From Leguminivora glycinivorella (lineage: Eukaryota > Arthropoda > Insecta > Lepidoptera > Tortricidae): a stretch of DNA of 64,000 nucleotides. Made by a program: the position numbers and the translations under genes. Positions 43,490 through 55,062 of the stretch are shown here, piece after piece. Position 1 is the stretch's first letter. Each line of letters starts with the position of its first letter. The notes under the pieces were generated by a model that was given only the letters and a program-made list of their open reading frames with translations, searched no databases and was not told where the DNA came from. The stretch is from the NCBI RefSeq assembly GCF_023078275.1, contig NC_062975.1, positions 806,001 to 870,000 on the forward strand, given 5' to 3'.

Positions 43490-43800
43490 GTGTTTCGCGA
43501 GAGCGTCTCGCTAGCTTCATGTCTCGAAGACAGTTTCTCTCGTTTTGAAGTTGATGCGCGGGATATTTTGTCGCCCAAAGGACACTCATGCTGCGACTGG
43601 CGAGAGTATCCCGCGTGGAACTCTCAAGCGACAGCGATTTTTCGCTTTGACATTTGTCCGCGAGAGAGAGGTTTATCGCCCAAATCATGTGCTATCGGTT
43701 CGCGTGAGAGCTCTGTGTCGCGGTGTTTTGTCGCTTGTCGACTGTCGAGGCAATCATGTGCTAGCCGTGCTGGGCGCATGCACGTTTGCCTATTTCAAAA
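43490..43800 (-). repeat. GC-rich MITE-like block, copy 2
   Basis: Complemented, it shares gcacggctagcacatgatt with 39150-39168. It holds repeated gcgagag, tcgcccaaa and atcatgtgcta elements and an inverted-repeat flavour. The 124-codon plus frame across it has no domain and low-complexity arginine/serine composition, so it is not called a gene. Confidence 0.4.
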
Positions 43801-44001
43801 ACTCTTAATTCAGAGCACGGTAAAACCCAGTATGATGAACCAGGCCGTTTTTCAACAAGGTTAAAAATGTGTCTCATTTTTTTCATATTCATAATTTTAT
43901 CGTCCACATTATTACGTGACTGAAAAATGATTCATTTGATGGAACATTTTACAATTATGTATCAATGATCATGACATATTTTTTATCATAATTTATTTAC
44001 A

Positions 44002-44255
44002 CTAGCTTTTCCCGTGGCTTCGCTAGCGTTAAATTCGTTAATTGCTGATTGTTCCATTCAAACTTCCACCCCCCCCTCCCTTTTAGGGAGTGAGGGCAAT
44101 CCTTTCTAATGAACGAGACGAAAAGTAACTATGTCACTCTCCATCCCTTCAACTATCTCCACCTAAAATATCACGACAATTCGTCGCTCCATTTTGCCGT
44201 GAAAGACGGACAAAAAAACAGACACACACACTTTCCCATCTACAATTCTTAATAT
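44002..44255 (-). mobile_element. Non-autonomous Helitron-like element, copy 3 with insert
   Basis: Complemented, it ends GAAAAGCTAG followed by T. The interior gtgaaagacgg and ccatcccttcaactatctcc matches the other copies. About 80 bp of extra sequence (44034-44120, including a C-rich run) interrupts the region before the terminal hairpin. The start is eroded. Confidence 0.6.
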
Positions 44256-44281
44256 CTATTGCATTTTTACTTCTCCGTTAT

Positions 44282-45805
44282 GTATATGTCGCAGTAAGAT
44301 AGATAAAGCCGTTATATAGTTATAACCCTAGGGATATAATTATACGTCGTAACATAGTTAAACGAAAGCGATTTATTGCTATCTTACTAGGAATATAACT
44401 ATAATACGTTACTAGTTTAGTCAAATAGTTATATGACTGGATTCAGTTTAGTGAAATGATTGTAGACAGGAGTGTGGCGGTACGGCGGAGGTATAGTTAT
44501 AACCCTAGGGATATAATTATATGCGTTAAACAAACAAACCACAGTGAAGAATTGTTTAGGGCAAGAATTTGTTAATCATTTCCAATTCAATGTGCTTATT
44601 CTCTCTAAATACACAGACGGATGGACAGAGTCGCGACATAAGGGTTCCTTTTGATTTTTTTTTGGTATAGAACTATAAAGAACCGGGACTCCCGGTTCCA
44701 GTCCCACTTAGAGACGTATTATAATTATATCCCTAGACTAAGTTTAATCCAGTGATATAATTATATAACTAAACTAGTACCTACCGTATTATAATTATAT
44801 TCCTAGTAAGATGGTTATGAATCGCTTTTGTTTAGCTACAATGGATTAAAAATAAGTAGAACAAAAACCGAATACATGGTCTGCCATTTCAACGGCGTGC
44901 ATCCCACGGATACTGATGTCACTTTAGACAATGTCAAGCTGCCACAAGTTAACAAATTCAAGTATCTTGGATCTGTGATATCAGACGATGGCACGTTGGA
45001 TGCGGATGCCACGCACAGAGTCGCAGCAGGGTGGAACAAATGGCGCCAGCTTACGGGAGTTATGTGTGATACAAAAATGCCAGTAAGAACGAAAGGCACA
45101 GTTTACAAGACTGCAATAAGGCCGGCTATTCTATATGGCACTGAAACATGGGCTGCCAAAAACGTACACACTCAGAAGCTCCACACCGCTGAAATGCGCA
45201 TGCTGAGATGGTCGAGCGGGGTCACGCTAAAAGACAAAGTTCGCAACGAATACATCCGAGGTAGTCTAAAGGTGGCCCCGATCACCGATAAACTCGCAGA
45301 GACCAGACTCAGGTGGTATGGTCATGTCATGCGCAGACCAGAAGATTTTGTCGTGAAGAAGTGCCTTTCCATCGCAACAAGCAAAAGGGGACGCGGTAGA
45401 CCGCCAGCCACATGGCTAACGACTGTCCAGAGGGACATGAAAACTCTATCATTACAATGCAATGACGTATATGACCGCAACAAATGGCGTGACATGATTA
45501 AGAAAGCCGACCCCGTGTAACGGGATAAAGGCGAGGACAAAGAAGAAGAAGATGTTACGGCATATAATTATATCCCTAGGGTTATAACTATACCTCTGCC
45601 GCACCGCCGCACTCCTGCCTACAATCATTTCACTAGACTGAATCTAGTCATATAACTATTTTACTAAACTAGTAACGTATTATAGTTATATTCCTAGTAA
45701 GATAGCAATTAATCGCTTTCGTTTAACTATGTTACGACGTATAATTATATTCCTAGGGTTATAACTATATAACGGTTTTATCTATCTTACTGCGACATAT
45801 ATATA
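44282..45805. mobile_element. 1.5-kb fold-back element containing a LINE fragment
   Basis: A left arm (44282-44524) and a right arm (45553-45805) are long inverted repeats, sharing tatatgtcgcagtaagatag, aaccctagggatataatta and gcgatttattgct-type blocks. An extra partial arm in right-hand orientation lies at 44710-44824. Between them sits the RTE tail (44825-45552). No transposase is present. Terminal TATA suggests a TA target, but the superfamily is not fixed. Confidence 0.7.
44825..45552 (+). pseudogene. RTE-like LINE 3' fragment inside fold-back
   Basis: An open frame of about 230 codons (to 45520) encodes the end of an RTE-type RT: GLKISRTKTEYM, KFKYLGSVISDDG, AILYGTETWAAK, RLRWYGHVMRRP, GRGRPPATWL and DRNKWRDMIKKADP. 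The catalytic YADD region is absent, so it is 5'-truncated. After the stop a short UTR ends in gaagaagaagatg. The insertion joins the broken arm of the host element at 44824. Confidence 0.8.
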
Positions 45806-45955
45806 GGGATCATATATGTATTTTCACAGTGCTTTGGTTTATCTGTCATGCTGTGTTAATTATTATGAATAAAATAAAATAAAATAAATTCTCATTCGCT
45901 TGGCATTATCTCAAAAACTTGGGTTCGGCGTAGCATGTCTTTTTCTTCCATACCT

Positions 45956-46000
45956 CTCTAACGGACGTCATTTCATATTATGAAATGACGTCCGTTAGAG
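45956..46000. repeat. Perfect 45-bp palindrome, 22-bp arms
   Basis: ctctaacggacgtcatttca and its exact complement are separated by a single base after ta/ta. Each arm contains gacgtc, a CRE/ATF-like hexamer. No adjacent gene is recognised. Confidence 0.8.
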
Positions 46001-46472
46001 ACTCCGTCCGTAACACGACTTTCATCCGTCCGCATTTTATTATCACTAAGTTTTGTGTTAACGTGTAACCTATGCTTTATAGATTTTAGTGTTTTAATGG
46101 CAGTCTCCGGAATTCTGAATGACGTCACTTTCCGCCGACTATTTCCTCGAGTGAGGAAATATTTTACATAGGCGGGTTAACTGCGAAATTATGTGTGGAA
46201 TTATGGCGCCATAGCACACAGAGAAATAGGTAATTATTATGTTGTTATGTAATTATTATGGTGTACTCTATACACATACCTACAGCCTGAGGCTTGAACG
46301 TTTATTATACATATAGTAAAGCAATTTGTGTCTTAGACTTAGACTGGCTTGTTTGACATTGTTTCAGAAACACTAAATTATTAATATATTATTTAAAGAT
46401 GTTTCTTGTAAATTAAGTTTCGATTTTAAACACATGTAAGGTTAGGTACCTAACTGTCTCTCTCTTTCTCTT

Positions 46473-46561
46473 TAGGGCCCCTTGCACCACCCGCTTAACT
46501 CGAGGTTAGGTGTGCTGTCAACTGTCAAATTTTTCCATTTTTGGTGGTGCAGGTGACCCTT
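46473..46561 (+). mobile_element. MITE family M4, short copy 4
   Basis: Left gggccccttgcaccacc, core gctgtcaactgtcaaattt, right ggtggtgcaggtgaccctt. It has lost the middle section and directly abuts the next MITE. Confidence 0.55.
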
Positions 46562-46702
46562 AGTCCGTTTTCACATTATCCGATTCGATATCGGATGTCG
46601 GAAGGATTTCAATGGAAAAAAAAATCCAAGATGGTGCCTGTAATGTATGGGATATCGGTCCGATATCCGATATCGGATCGGATAATATGAAAACGCACTT
46701 GA
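46562..46702. mobile_element. 140-bp MITE family M5, copy 1
   Basis: Terminal inverted repeats agtccgttttcacattatcc (left) and the complement of ggataatatgaaaacgcact (right), with nested cgatatcgga palindromes. The middle gtaatgtatgggatatcgg recurs at 53960-53980. Confidence 0.7.
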
Positions 46703-47064
46703 TTTTACAGGATTAATGTCCAAGTCATTCGCCATTCTGTAGGCCTGATTTTTTACTCAATCTTATTCCCTAACAACAAATATCTCTCTACATTACTACT
46801 AGAAATATCGAAAGTAATAGTTAGAATATTAAAAATATTCGTCATCTAAATATTCCACCTCTCATTATTTAATTAATGGAGACGTCAAAAGGAGTTTATA
46901 TTCCTTCCATTTAATTTTCTTCATTCTCTAGGGACGACATCGAGAACGACAAGTAACCTCAGTTTTTTCCTCTAGTTACTTGGTTTACCAGATATTCTTC
47001 CTTCTTTTCTTCGCGTAATAAATTTAATGTAACATAACATCATGCCATTTCCAACTACATATTC

Positions 47065-47235
47065 ACAAACACATACATACTCCCACGCTTGTATTCCCAA
47101 GAGGGATAGACAGGCAGTATAGGTATAAAGAGTTTGAAAGAAAACAAACTTGATTTTGCAGGGACAGGCTAGCCCTTCGCCCACACCACAATAAATAAAA
47201 TTGAAACAATCCTACAGTCGACTTCTACGAGATTC
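47065..47235 (-). repeat. Retroposon F, degenerate copy
   Basis: Shares acgcttgtattccc, gtttgaaagaaaac, caggctagcccttcgcc and cagtcgacttctacga with the copy at 29171-29426, less well preserved. Confidence 0.5.
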
Positions 47236-47314
47236 GAAACCATTCATGGTAGGTACTTAATATATAGGTATATGTCGAATGGAGTAGAGACAGCATAATT
47301 GTGGTGATCGAGTA

Positions 47315-48475
47315 TTATAGAGAGTTACTGTCAAAGCAAAATGTGTAATCACAGTGCATATACTGCCATCTCTCGACACAGGCTTATAACCATAGCTGGG
47401 CATTAACTCGTTAATCCGTTAATCGTTAATTAACGAAGTTAACATTTCGATTAACGGATTAACTTTTAAGTTAACTTTAAAAAATGTTAACGGATTCGTT
47501 AACTTCCGTTAAATTTCATAGAGTCCGTTAATCGTTAATCCAGCACCCCAAGCGGCTCGCTGCGCCGCAAAAACCACGTTCTTACTGCTACTGTGAAAGC
47601 CCGTAGTACGGCAAAACCTAGGTTTTATCGGTAAAAGCAGATCCGTCGGTTATAAACATTCTAAAGACCAATTGGTGACTTTGGATCACTTATTCGAGAT
47701 CTTCTAAATCTTATTAGGCGTGCTAGATCGATCACTAATCTGGGAATAGAGTGCAATCATCAGGCATGACAGACAAATCGCGCAACCGACGCATCGAGTT
47801 AGAGTCCGGCACGGGCCTTAGATTACTCTACCAAGTTATCGTGGCCCACAGCATCGAGTTGTCATCTCAAATCTCAATCTGAAGAACCGACGCACCACGA
47901 TCGCGACCGCATGAATGACCCAATAATTACCAATCTGAAGTAAAACCTAGGATTTAGCCAACCAACGGCGGTAAAGGCCCGAAGAGACCGTAATGATTAC
48001 ATTTCGGTTTTTTACCGATTGGCGTCACAGGTTTTAATGGTTTTTGGTGGATACTTAGTAAATAGAAATACATAATACCTACAGTAGAGTCCTATTTTTA
48101 TGACGTGTTAACGGATTATCGATTAACTTTAACTTCCGTTAAATATACCGAAATGTATCGCTTTAACGATTAACGAAGTTAACTTTTTAAGTAATGGATT
48201 AACGATTATCGAAGTTAACTATTTGATTAACGGTGCCCAGCTATGCTTATAACTTTTAAACCTCAGTTTTGACAATTTCGCCCATATTGTTAGTTTGATA
48301 ATTATGTGTGAAAATGTCAAATATTAATATTAGTGCCATCTAGCCGAGCGTTCCCCAAAGGTATAACGCCATCTAGGCCACCGTACCTTTTTCTTTACGG
48401 ATTTGAGGTACGTTTCTTTTTCTTAGATTGTATCCATCTATACGGAGTTACATATGTCTTTGATAATACTTATGT
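47315..48475 (+). repeat. Dispersed repeat E, split by hAT-type MITE
   Basis: The two sides (47315-47390 and 48246-48475) together equal the complement of the uninterrupted copy at 27528-27812. Sequence between them is the inserted element. Confidence 0.75.
47391..48245. mobile_element. 855-bp non-autonomous hAT-type element
   Basis: Perfect 12-bp terminal inverted repeats (catagctgggca and tgcccagctatg) are flanked by an 8-bp direct repeat CTTATAAC (47383-47390 and 48246-48253). The duplication fits the hAT preference nTnnnnAn, and CA...GGGCA ends are common in hAT elements. Subterminal regions are packed with gttaacggatt-type repeats in both directions. There is no transposase ORF, so movement would need one from elsewhere. 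Confidence 0.85.
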
Positions 48476-49882
48476 ACATTATACTTGCCGGTCGAATTGT
48501 GATGAGGTGGGACAAGGCTACGCCCCTCATGGAAGGTAATCCAACTAATCCAACCGGCCATTTGCGACACCGCAGGAGCTGTTTTATTAATTCCCTGCAT
48601 TTTTACCCTGGCGAAAATCCCTGACGCTGTAAATTTTGTAATTAGTTTGTGAATAATGTACATTGTCCGTCCGTATTTCGTAAAGTAGGTGGCATTTGGG
48701 ACATTTTACAAACAATTTATGAAATAAAGCTATTGTTGGTGCATGATGTTGATTTTACTGTTCTTGGCGGCCATTTGTATCAGGTGTGGAATTGGAGTAA
48801 ATAAAAGATCATAATTGAATCAAATACTTACTATTTATTATCACAGTGTTTTATAAACACTTAACTCACCAATTACAAATATTAAAGTTATGGTTTTCGG
48901 CAATTTATATAATTCGTAGTTTACTTGAATATCTCGTGAACTCCTTTTGCAAAGCAAGTCTATAACAGAACTGTCAAAAAGCCGTCAGCAGTGCCGCTCG
49001 GCCAATCAGTGTGTCGCGCAATGCGACCGGATTGGTCGACACAATTTTATTCATCCCAACGTTCGAAGCACTTTATAGCGTTCGTGGTCAACGGGTGACA
49101 GAACCACGAACGCTGTTAAAGTGTTAGAAACATCGGGATGAATCGTAAATTCATTATACGCGATGTAGGTAATCAGTTTCCCAAGTTTTATATCATAAAC
49201 AAACATTTGTTGAATTCGCCTTTTTTAGGATTCCGTGTATACAAAAAAAAACAGCCCTCAAAGGATTTCGATGTCCGCCTGTGATGTCAAACTGACAAAT
49301 ATCCTAAATACCCACAGCAATGTAGGTTATTTTTCTAAATCGCATCTTAAAAGCTATAAAGTATGACATACTAAATCTTACAACAGCCAAGGCATTTTTG
49401 CCTTCAAGCAATTTCTTTATTTTTTCTCTTAACCCCTTTAATCTTCCATTTGTATCCACCTCCGCGGCTGCCGCAGGTTGCCACAATCATCTTAACAAGA
49501 GGATTATTCCGACAGACTGGGTTTTTTCATCAAAATCTTATTCTGGAACAGGCGTTCAGTTTTATGTGTTTTTATTCCTTTAGAGATCTTACGGAAGCTT
49601 TGCATAAGAATTTTGTTGGAAGTGGCTTTTAAAGCTTTAATCATTTTATGTAAGTAGTTTGTAATCGTAGATACCGGAATAGGTACATAACGAAAAGCGG
49701 GTATTAACAGAGGACCTGATATCGGGTCAGTGGTACTGAATGTTTTAAAAATATACAAAGTCACTTATACTAAAACTTACAGCTTTTACGAATATTTCTA
49801 TACTCGCAGACAAATATTGTACTTACTAGTTGCAAACTGTGAAACAAAAATAAAATGAACATTATGAGCAAGAAATCTTTGG
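48476..49882. other. Non-coding stretch with a hairpin
   Basis: A hairpin near 49052-49140 (cattcatcccaacgttcg-like arms, gcgttcgtggt against accacgaacgc) is the only clear structure. The 60-86-codon frames at 49304-49764 overlap on both strands and have no domain. Confidence 0.5.
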
Positions 49883-50470
49883 TTTTTAGGGTTCCGTAGT
49901 CAACTAGGAACCCTTATAGTTTCGCCATGTCTGTCTGTCCGTCCGTCCGTCCGTCCGTCCGTCCGTCCGTCCGTCCGTCCGTCCGTCCGTCCGTCCGCGG
50001 ATAATCTCAGTAACCGTTAGCACTAGAAAGCTGAAATTTGGTACCAATATGTATATCAATCACGCCAACAAAGTGCAAAAATAAAAAAATGGAAAAAAAA
50101 GTTTTATTAGGGTACCCCCCCTACATGTAAAGTGGGGGCTGATATTTTTTTTCATTCCAACCCCAACATGTGATATATTTTTGAATAGGTATTTAAAAAT
50201 GAATAAGGGTTTACTAAGATTGTTTTTTGATAATATTAATATTTTCGGAAATAATCGCTCCTAAAGGAAAAAAAAGTGCGTCCCCCCCCCTTTAACTTTT
50301 GAACCATATGTTTAAAAAATATGAAAAAATCACAAAAGTAGAACTTTATAAATACTTTCTATAGGAAAATTGTTTTGAACTTGATAGGTTCAGTAGTTTT
50401 TGAGAAAAATACGGAAAACTACGGAACCCTACACTGAGCGTGGCCCGACACGCTCTTGGCCGGTTTTTTA
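49883..50470 (+). mobile_element. Microsatellite-bearing repeat G, plus copy
   Basis: From tttttagggttccgtagtca through a long (GTCC)n run (about 49937-49996) to gtggcccgacacgctcttgg. The reverse complement lies at 60815-61383 with the same internal order. Ends ccgtag...ctacgg give weak inverted termini. Non-coding. Confidence 0.75.
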
Positions 50471-50958
50471 ATTCATTCTAAGGAATAAAAACTAGGTCAT
50501 TGAGAAACGATTTCACATTTGGCCCCTTCTTTGTCTGTCTGGCAACAGCTTGCGAGAGGCCATACGATACATTAAGGAAGGCATTTGGCTCATCTCAACT
50601 TGAGTACTAAAGTAGGTACTTAGATTTGCACTACTACTGTAGTTTGGCTATTAAAATTTCAGCCCAAGTTCCAATTTGCTTAATATATAGCTTATTAGCT
50701 ACTCGCTACTTGAATACTTCGAACGAATCATGAATCTCGTTTGTGTTATAAAATAATTAGTTTAGGATTAGGATTTTTAAGATTGAGGATTTTTTTTATT
50801 GGTCGCGCCAGCCCAAATGCCATAGAACAGAAATTTAGCCTAAAGCTACGCAATGAACATGCGAAGAACAATACCAAGAACTTTTCCGAAAGAACGTTCG
50901 CAATTTAGGAAAATTTTCTTCGTTGCATTTCTAGCTTTACATTAAAACTTTTGTTCTA
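50471..50958. other. Non-coding gap
   Basis: No gene or repeat that I can support. Confidence 0.45.
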
Positions 50959-51875
50959 TATACAGGGTGCCTGGTAATTAATGGAAAACCTTTTAACCAC
51001 CAAGAGGGTACCTTATACTGGTCCAGAAAATCGACTTTAAGGTTTAGTATACTGGGGACGCTATTGCACAACACCCTGCATTTTATGATTAAGCACTGAG
51101 ACTTGGCACAGGTTGTTCCTTGGGTGGCCCTGAGTAGATAAAGATCGGGAGGCATCGAGAGCCCCCCTTAATTTAGGAGGGAAGAGGGGGGAAGGCTGGC
51201 GCCGCCGCGCTTCCTTTGAAACCATATTTCTCCAAAACTATACAAAATAGGGCATGCGATATATCATTTTCGGATAAATGAAGGACGAGGAATTCATTTT
51301 TGGAACAAAAAAAATGTATTTTAGAACAAAAATACAAAATAAAATGGGAAAATCTGAAAACGAGATTTTTTTTTATACATATTATTTCACATTTTATGAA
51401 AACTGTAATGGTTTTCTCTAAATAAAAAATAATATTGAATAGCTACATTTATCTAGTTTTAGAAAATGTATAATTTGTTATAGAAATATATTATAGGACG
51501 AGTGATAAAAAATAATTTACATCGCCCGATAGGGTGATTTGAATGCTCATTTCAACAAGTTTTGTCAATTATTTCAGGTATAATCACTATTTTTAACACA
51601 CGAAAGCCGTAATCATTGTAGTTTATGGCTATTTTAGTGATTAATGAACTTAAAATAAAATAAAATACAATTTTTTAAAAAAATATTAAAAATGTGATTA
51701 TTTTTTTTAACATTATCCTATTTGGTTCTTTCTACACAATATATATCTAAAAGCAATAAATATCAATAAAAAGCCACATTTATGCAGTTTATAAAAATAT
51801 ATAGTTTGTTATATAAATATATTACGAAACGCGAGATAAAAAATAATAAAAATGAAAATTTTAATGTACGGGTCA

Positions 51876-53131
51876 GCTTGCATTATTCGATGAGGTGAGG
51901 TAAAGGTACTACCCGCTATGCAGTGGAGTTCGTCTAGTAATACAGAAATATACTTATTCTAATAACGTTTACACATGTAGGTATATCACGACCCAGTACA
52001 GAAAATTGTAAAAGTCCTATAATATAGTTTATTTTGATTGTAAAATAAAATTGCATGTGACTTAAATATTGCAAAAAAAATGTCTTAATCACGTTCTCCT
52101 CTCCTAAAGCAGTTCTGCATGCATAGGCTTGAAGATTTTTAGTTTACTAGCAGAATTTAGTTACTTCCTTTGGGCCCCCTTAAATCGGTTTTACCCATCC
52201 ATAAAAGATAAAATAAAAATCGTCATATTCTTCCTTTCAGTATCAATGATAGTTAGTTATTGCGCAATAGTGCCATAAAAAATAAACTAGATTCGTATTA
52301 GCATTAAACATTAATGATTTTTGAACTAAGACATTGCTTTTGTACAAAGGAGAACCTCAAAAAATGGTCTGACTAGACGAAAAATGTGTATCGGGGCTAG
52401 TACTCAAGGCTCTCAAAAAGTGTAGCTATTTTGAGTTATTCAAATAAAACAACATGAATAGTATGAATTTAATTATGTATATATCACAACATCCACTGCA
52501 TAAGCACATCAGCTCCGAACATTTAATTTAAAAAGTATTTTTTTACGATTGCACCTTACGCGGCACTGTTTTTTACACCTGCATCCGACAATTTCGAGGC
52601 ATGTTTCTGCAGCAACAGGCAACGTTGCGGGCAAGTAGGCTCCCAAATCCCAATTGTTACAGACTTTCGTCCAGCCACAAGTAGCAAATAATGGCAAATT
52701 TTGAATTGAGTTTAGTTGACCCCATAAATGGACACCTTGATATACCTATAACCCTTACAAAAATGGTGCAAGGCAGCTTTTGTCGGTGAAATGCTGTTAA
52801 TTTGTCGGTCTTTTTTGGTTAATAACTATTTTTGGCACTCGTTAACCAAAGTACAGGACGCAGATCTGGAATAATAAATATGTCAAGTAAGAATTATCCA
52901 TAAATTATGCAAATCATATAGATAACTACTATTTCACAAAATGTATTAGGATCATGCAGATGTATATATCTGACCTATCATATCAATCGATCATTTCATG
53001 TAATATAAATAGTTAAATTCAGACTATATAGGAGTATGTTGTTTAATTTGAAGTACTCTAAATAACTACACTTTTTGAGAGCTTTGAGTACCTTTACCTC
53101 ACCTCATCGATTCATACAAGCTGACCCGTAC
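51876..53131. mobile_element. Inner inverted-repeat element with cysteine-rich remnant
   Basis: About 45 bp at each end are inverted (gtacgggtcagcttg, then gatgaggtgaggtaaaggtac, with the complement at 53087-53131). A second inverted pair (ctctcaaaaagtgtagctat at about 52411 and its complement near 53070) lies inside. Confidence 0.6.
52509..52745 (-). pseudogene. Cysteine-rich protein C-terminal fragment
   Basis: The minus-strand frame has CGWTKVCNNW, then LPATLPVAAETCLEIVGC, then CRCKKQCRVRCNRKK. I recognise this GW...LP.A...C...C.C...C..RC..RK layout from repeat-encoded proteins common in arthropod genomes, but cannot name the family. The cysteine cluster could bind zinc. No start or upstream domain is visible; it is a relic inside the inner inverted-repeat element. 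Confidence 0.4.
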
Positions 53132-53924
53132 CACAGATCAAATAATACTAGTACAGATACCTAATCCCATACTAAAAATGGGCGCCGTCCTAAGTATTCT
53201 AGACCTGTAGGCTAAATTTAATCCACATTCAAAGAGCTAGATGGCGCTAGTAGCCACGCGTGGCCAACAAAACTCTTATCAGTATCCTACGTCGAAATAG
53301 TCATCAAACAACAACATCTTGCGACATCTGTTTTAGCTATCACGCACTAAACCTATAACGTCACATGGACGTTTAAAGTCGAACATTACTAGATGGCGTT
53401 GCCGTGCGGCTTGTATGTGTGCTCGCCGCGTACGTATAATATACTCGCTCTGTCCGCAACACATGCAAGCGGAATTGAATGAACGAGATCCGCGGCGCCC
53501 CACCCCGCACCCCACGCCCCGCGCCCCGCGACCACGGCGCCGCGCGCCGGCGACCTTGAGTTGAGAGGCCCCAGCCCCCGACCAAAGGATGCATTGATTT
53601 GTTAAAATTTAAAGCACTCGAAAGCAGGCGCGTAGTTACTTAGAAATATAGAAATGAATATTATTACATTTCATCCTTAAGACGATACAGGAGGAGTTAA
53701 TTCTCCATACAAACGCTCTTGACTATTTATAAGTACCTAGGTAGTACTTAGTTGCTGACGGCGTCGCGTCGAGGTCTTGGCCCACTCCGCCGCAGATCGG
53801 CGACCGAGCGCGCATTCGTGTGCGTTCGGAAATCCTAGCCAGTCGGCAATCGTCGCGTCTCATACTTCCATATCGATAAGGTTTGATTTCGCATGCATCG
53901 CATCGGTCGTGCATGTGGCAAATG
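53132..53924. other. Non-coding stretch with CpG-rich island
   Basis: 53480-53575 is very GC- and CpG-rich (gcgccccaccccgcacccca, accacggcgccgcgcgcc) within AT-rich DNA. The overlapping 60-73-codon minus frames are composition artefacts. No gene recognised. Confidence 0.45.
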
Positions 53925-54135
53925 TCGGAAGGATTTCAAAGGCAAAAATCAAAGATGGCGGCTTCAGTGTATGGGATATCGGTCCTACATCCGATATCGG
54001 ATCGGATAATGTGAAAACGCACTAACGGTGAATGCTTAGGCCGTTTTCACATTATCCGATCCGATATCGGGTGTCAGATAGACATCCTACATCCGATAAA
54101 CGCTTCCGATAGTGTCGGATGTAGGTCCGATAAAA
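53925..54135. mobile_element. Two partial copies of MITE family M5
   Basis: 53925-54024 is the right half (gtcggaaggatttcaa to gataatgtgaaaacgcact). 54040-54135 begins as a left half (ccgttttcacattatccgat) and then diverges into gtcggatgtaggtccgat repeats. Confidence 0.6.
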
Positions 54136-54944
54136 AGCGTTGTTCCAAATCAATGAAGTATGATTTTGTATCAAAAAGTATTTAAAAAATGTTTTATATT
54201 TAATAATTATAAAGCACTATATTCCAAATATTATATTGTGAAATTAAAATAACGGCATAAAAAAATACTCAAGAGTGTCAGGCAAAATAAATAATTTTAC
54301 ATTCAATTATATCTACTAAAAGATGATAAAACTAGTATCCGCAATTCGGACCGATGCATTACAAACTTTTTTTTTTTCAATGGAAATTGTTCAACTAATT
54401 TGAATTTCGATCATTGGCAGCTGTTTAATAGACGACATTTTTGTCACGCACACTACTACAAACGTATACCTACATTATTAACGCACACAAACAAATATTA
54501 TCGGCCGACACGACAGCTGAATATTCTACGAACACGCGAGCGGGAGCGAGGCTTCCGCGATTTTGGTGACGCAATCATAGACTAAAAAGTTAACCACGCA
54601 GATGTGCATTTTCATTGTTCCTACTAATGTGTTTCACCTCTAATAGATTTGCGAAATATATTTATTTCAATTTGGAAAATTATTAGGTAACTACTTACTA
54701 CTTTATGAATTATGTTACTATAATATAAAAAAAAGTTAATTTGTTTATTGATTGTTAATAGTTATTGAGTAAAATTGTATTTTTAGCACGCTCACTTTTT
54801 GCTGTTTTCTTTGGCCTGGTCATGAAAAAAGAGAACAATGGATACGCTTTGTCCAAAAAAACTGACCGCACTATATATATATTATTATATATATAAGTAT
54901 ATATTTGTATTTTAAAGAAGAAGATAAATCTTCAAGAAAAGAGC

Positions 54945-55062
54945 GTACACCCATCTTAAAGGCCGGCAACGCACCTCCAACACCCCTGGTGTTTCGGGTG
55001 TCCATGGGCGGCAGTGATCGCTTACTTTGTATTTTTTAAGTTGTAAATAAATAAATAAATAA
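54945..55062 (+). repeat. LINE-like 3' UTR fragment
   Basis: cttaaaggccggcaacgcac followed by gtttcgggtgtccatgggcg and a (TAAA)n tail looks like a LINE 3' end common in Lepidoptera. This is recognition from memory; only one copy is in the window. Confidence 0.4.

Noticed and set aside
43490..43864. 124-codon ORF
   Set aside because: Overlaps a GC-rich MITE-like block shared with 39140-39330; no domain, and the opposite strand is also open.
53373..53594. 73-codon minus ORF in a GC-rich island
   Set aside because: Composition-driven open frame; no domain.
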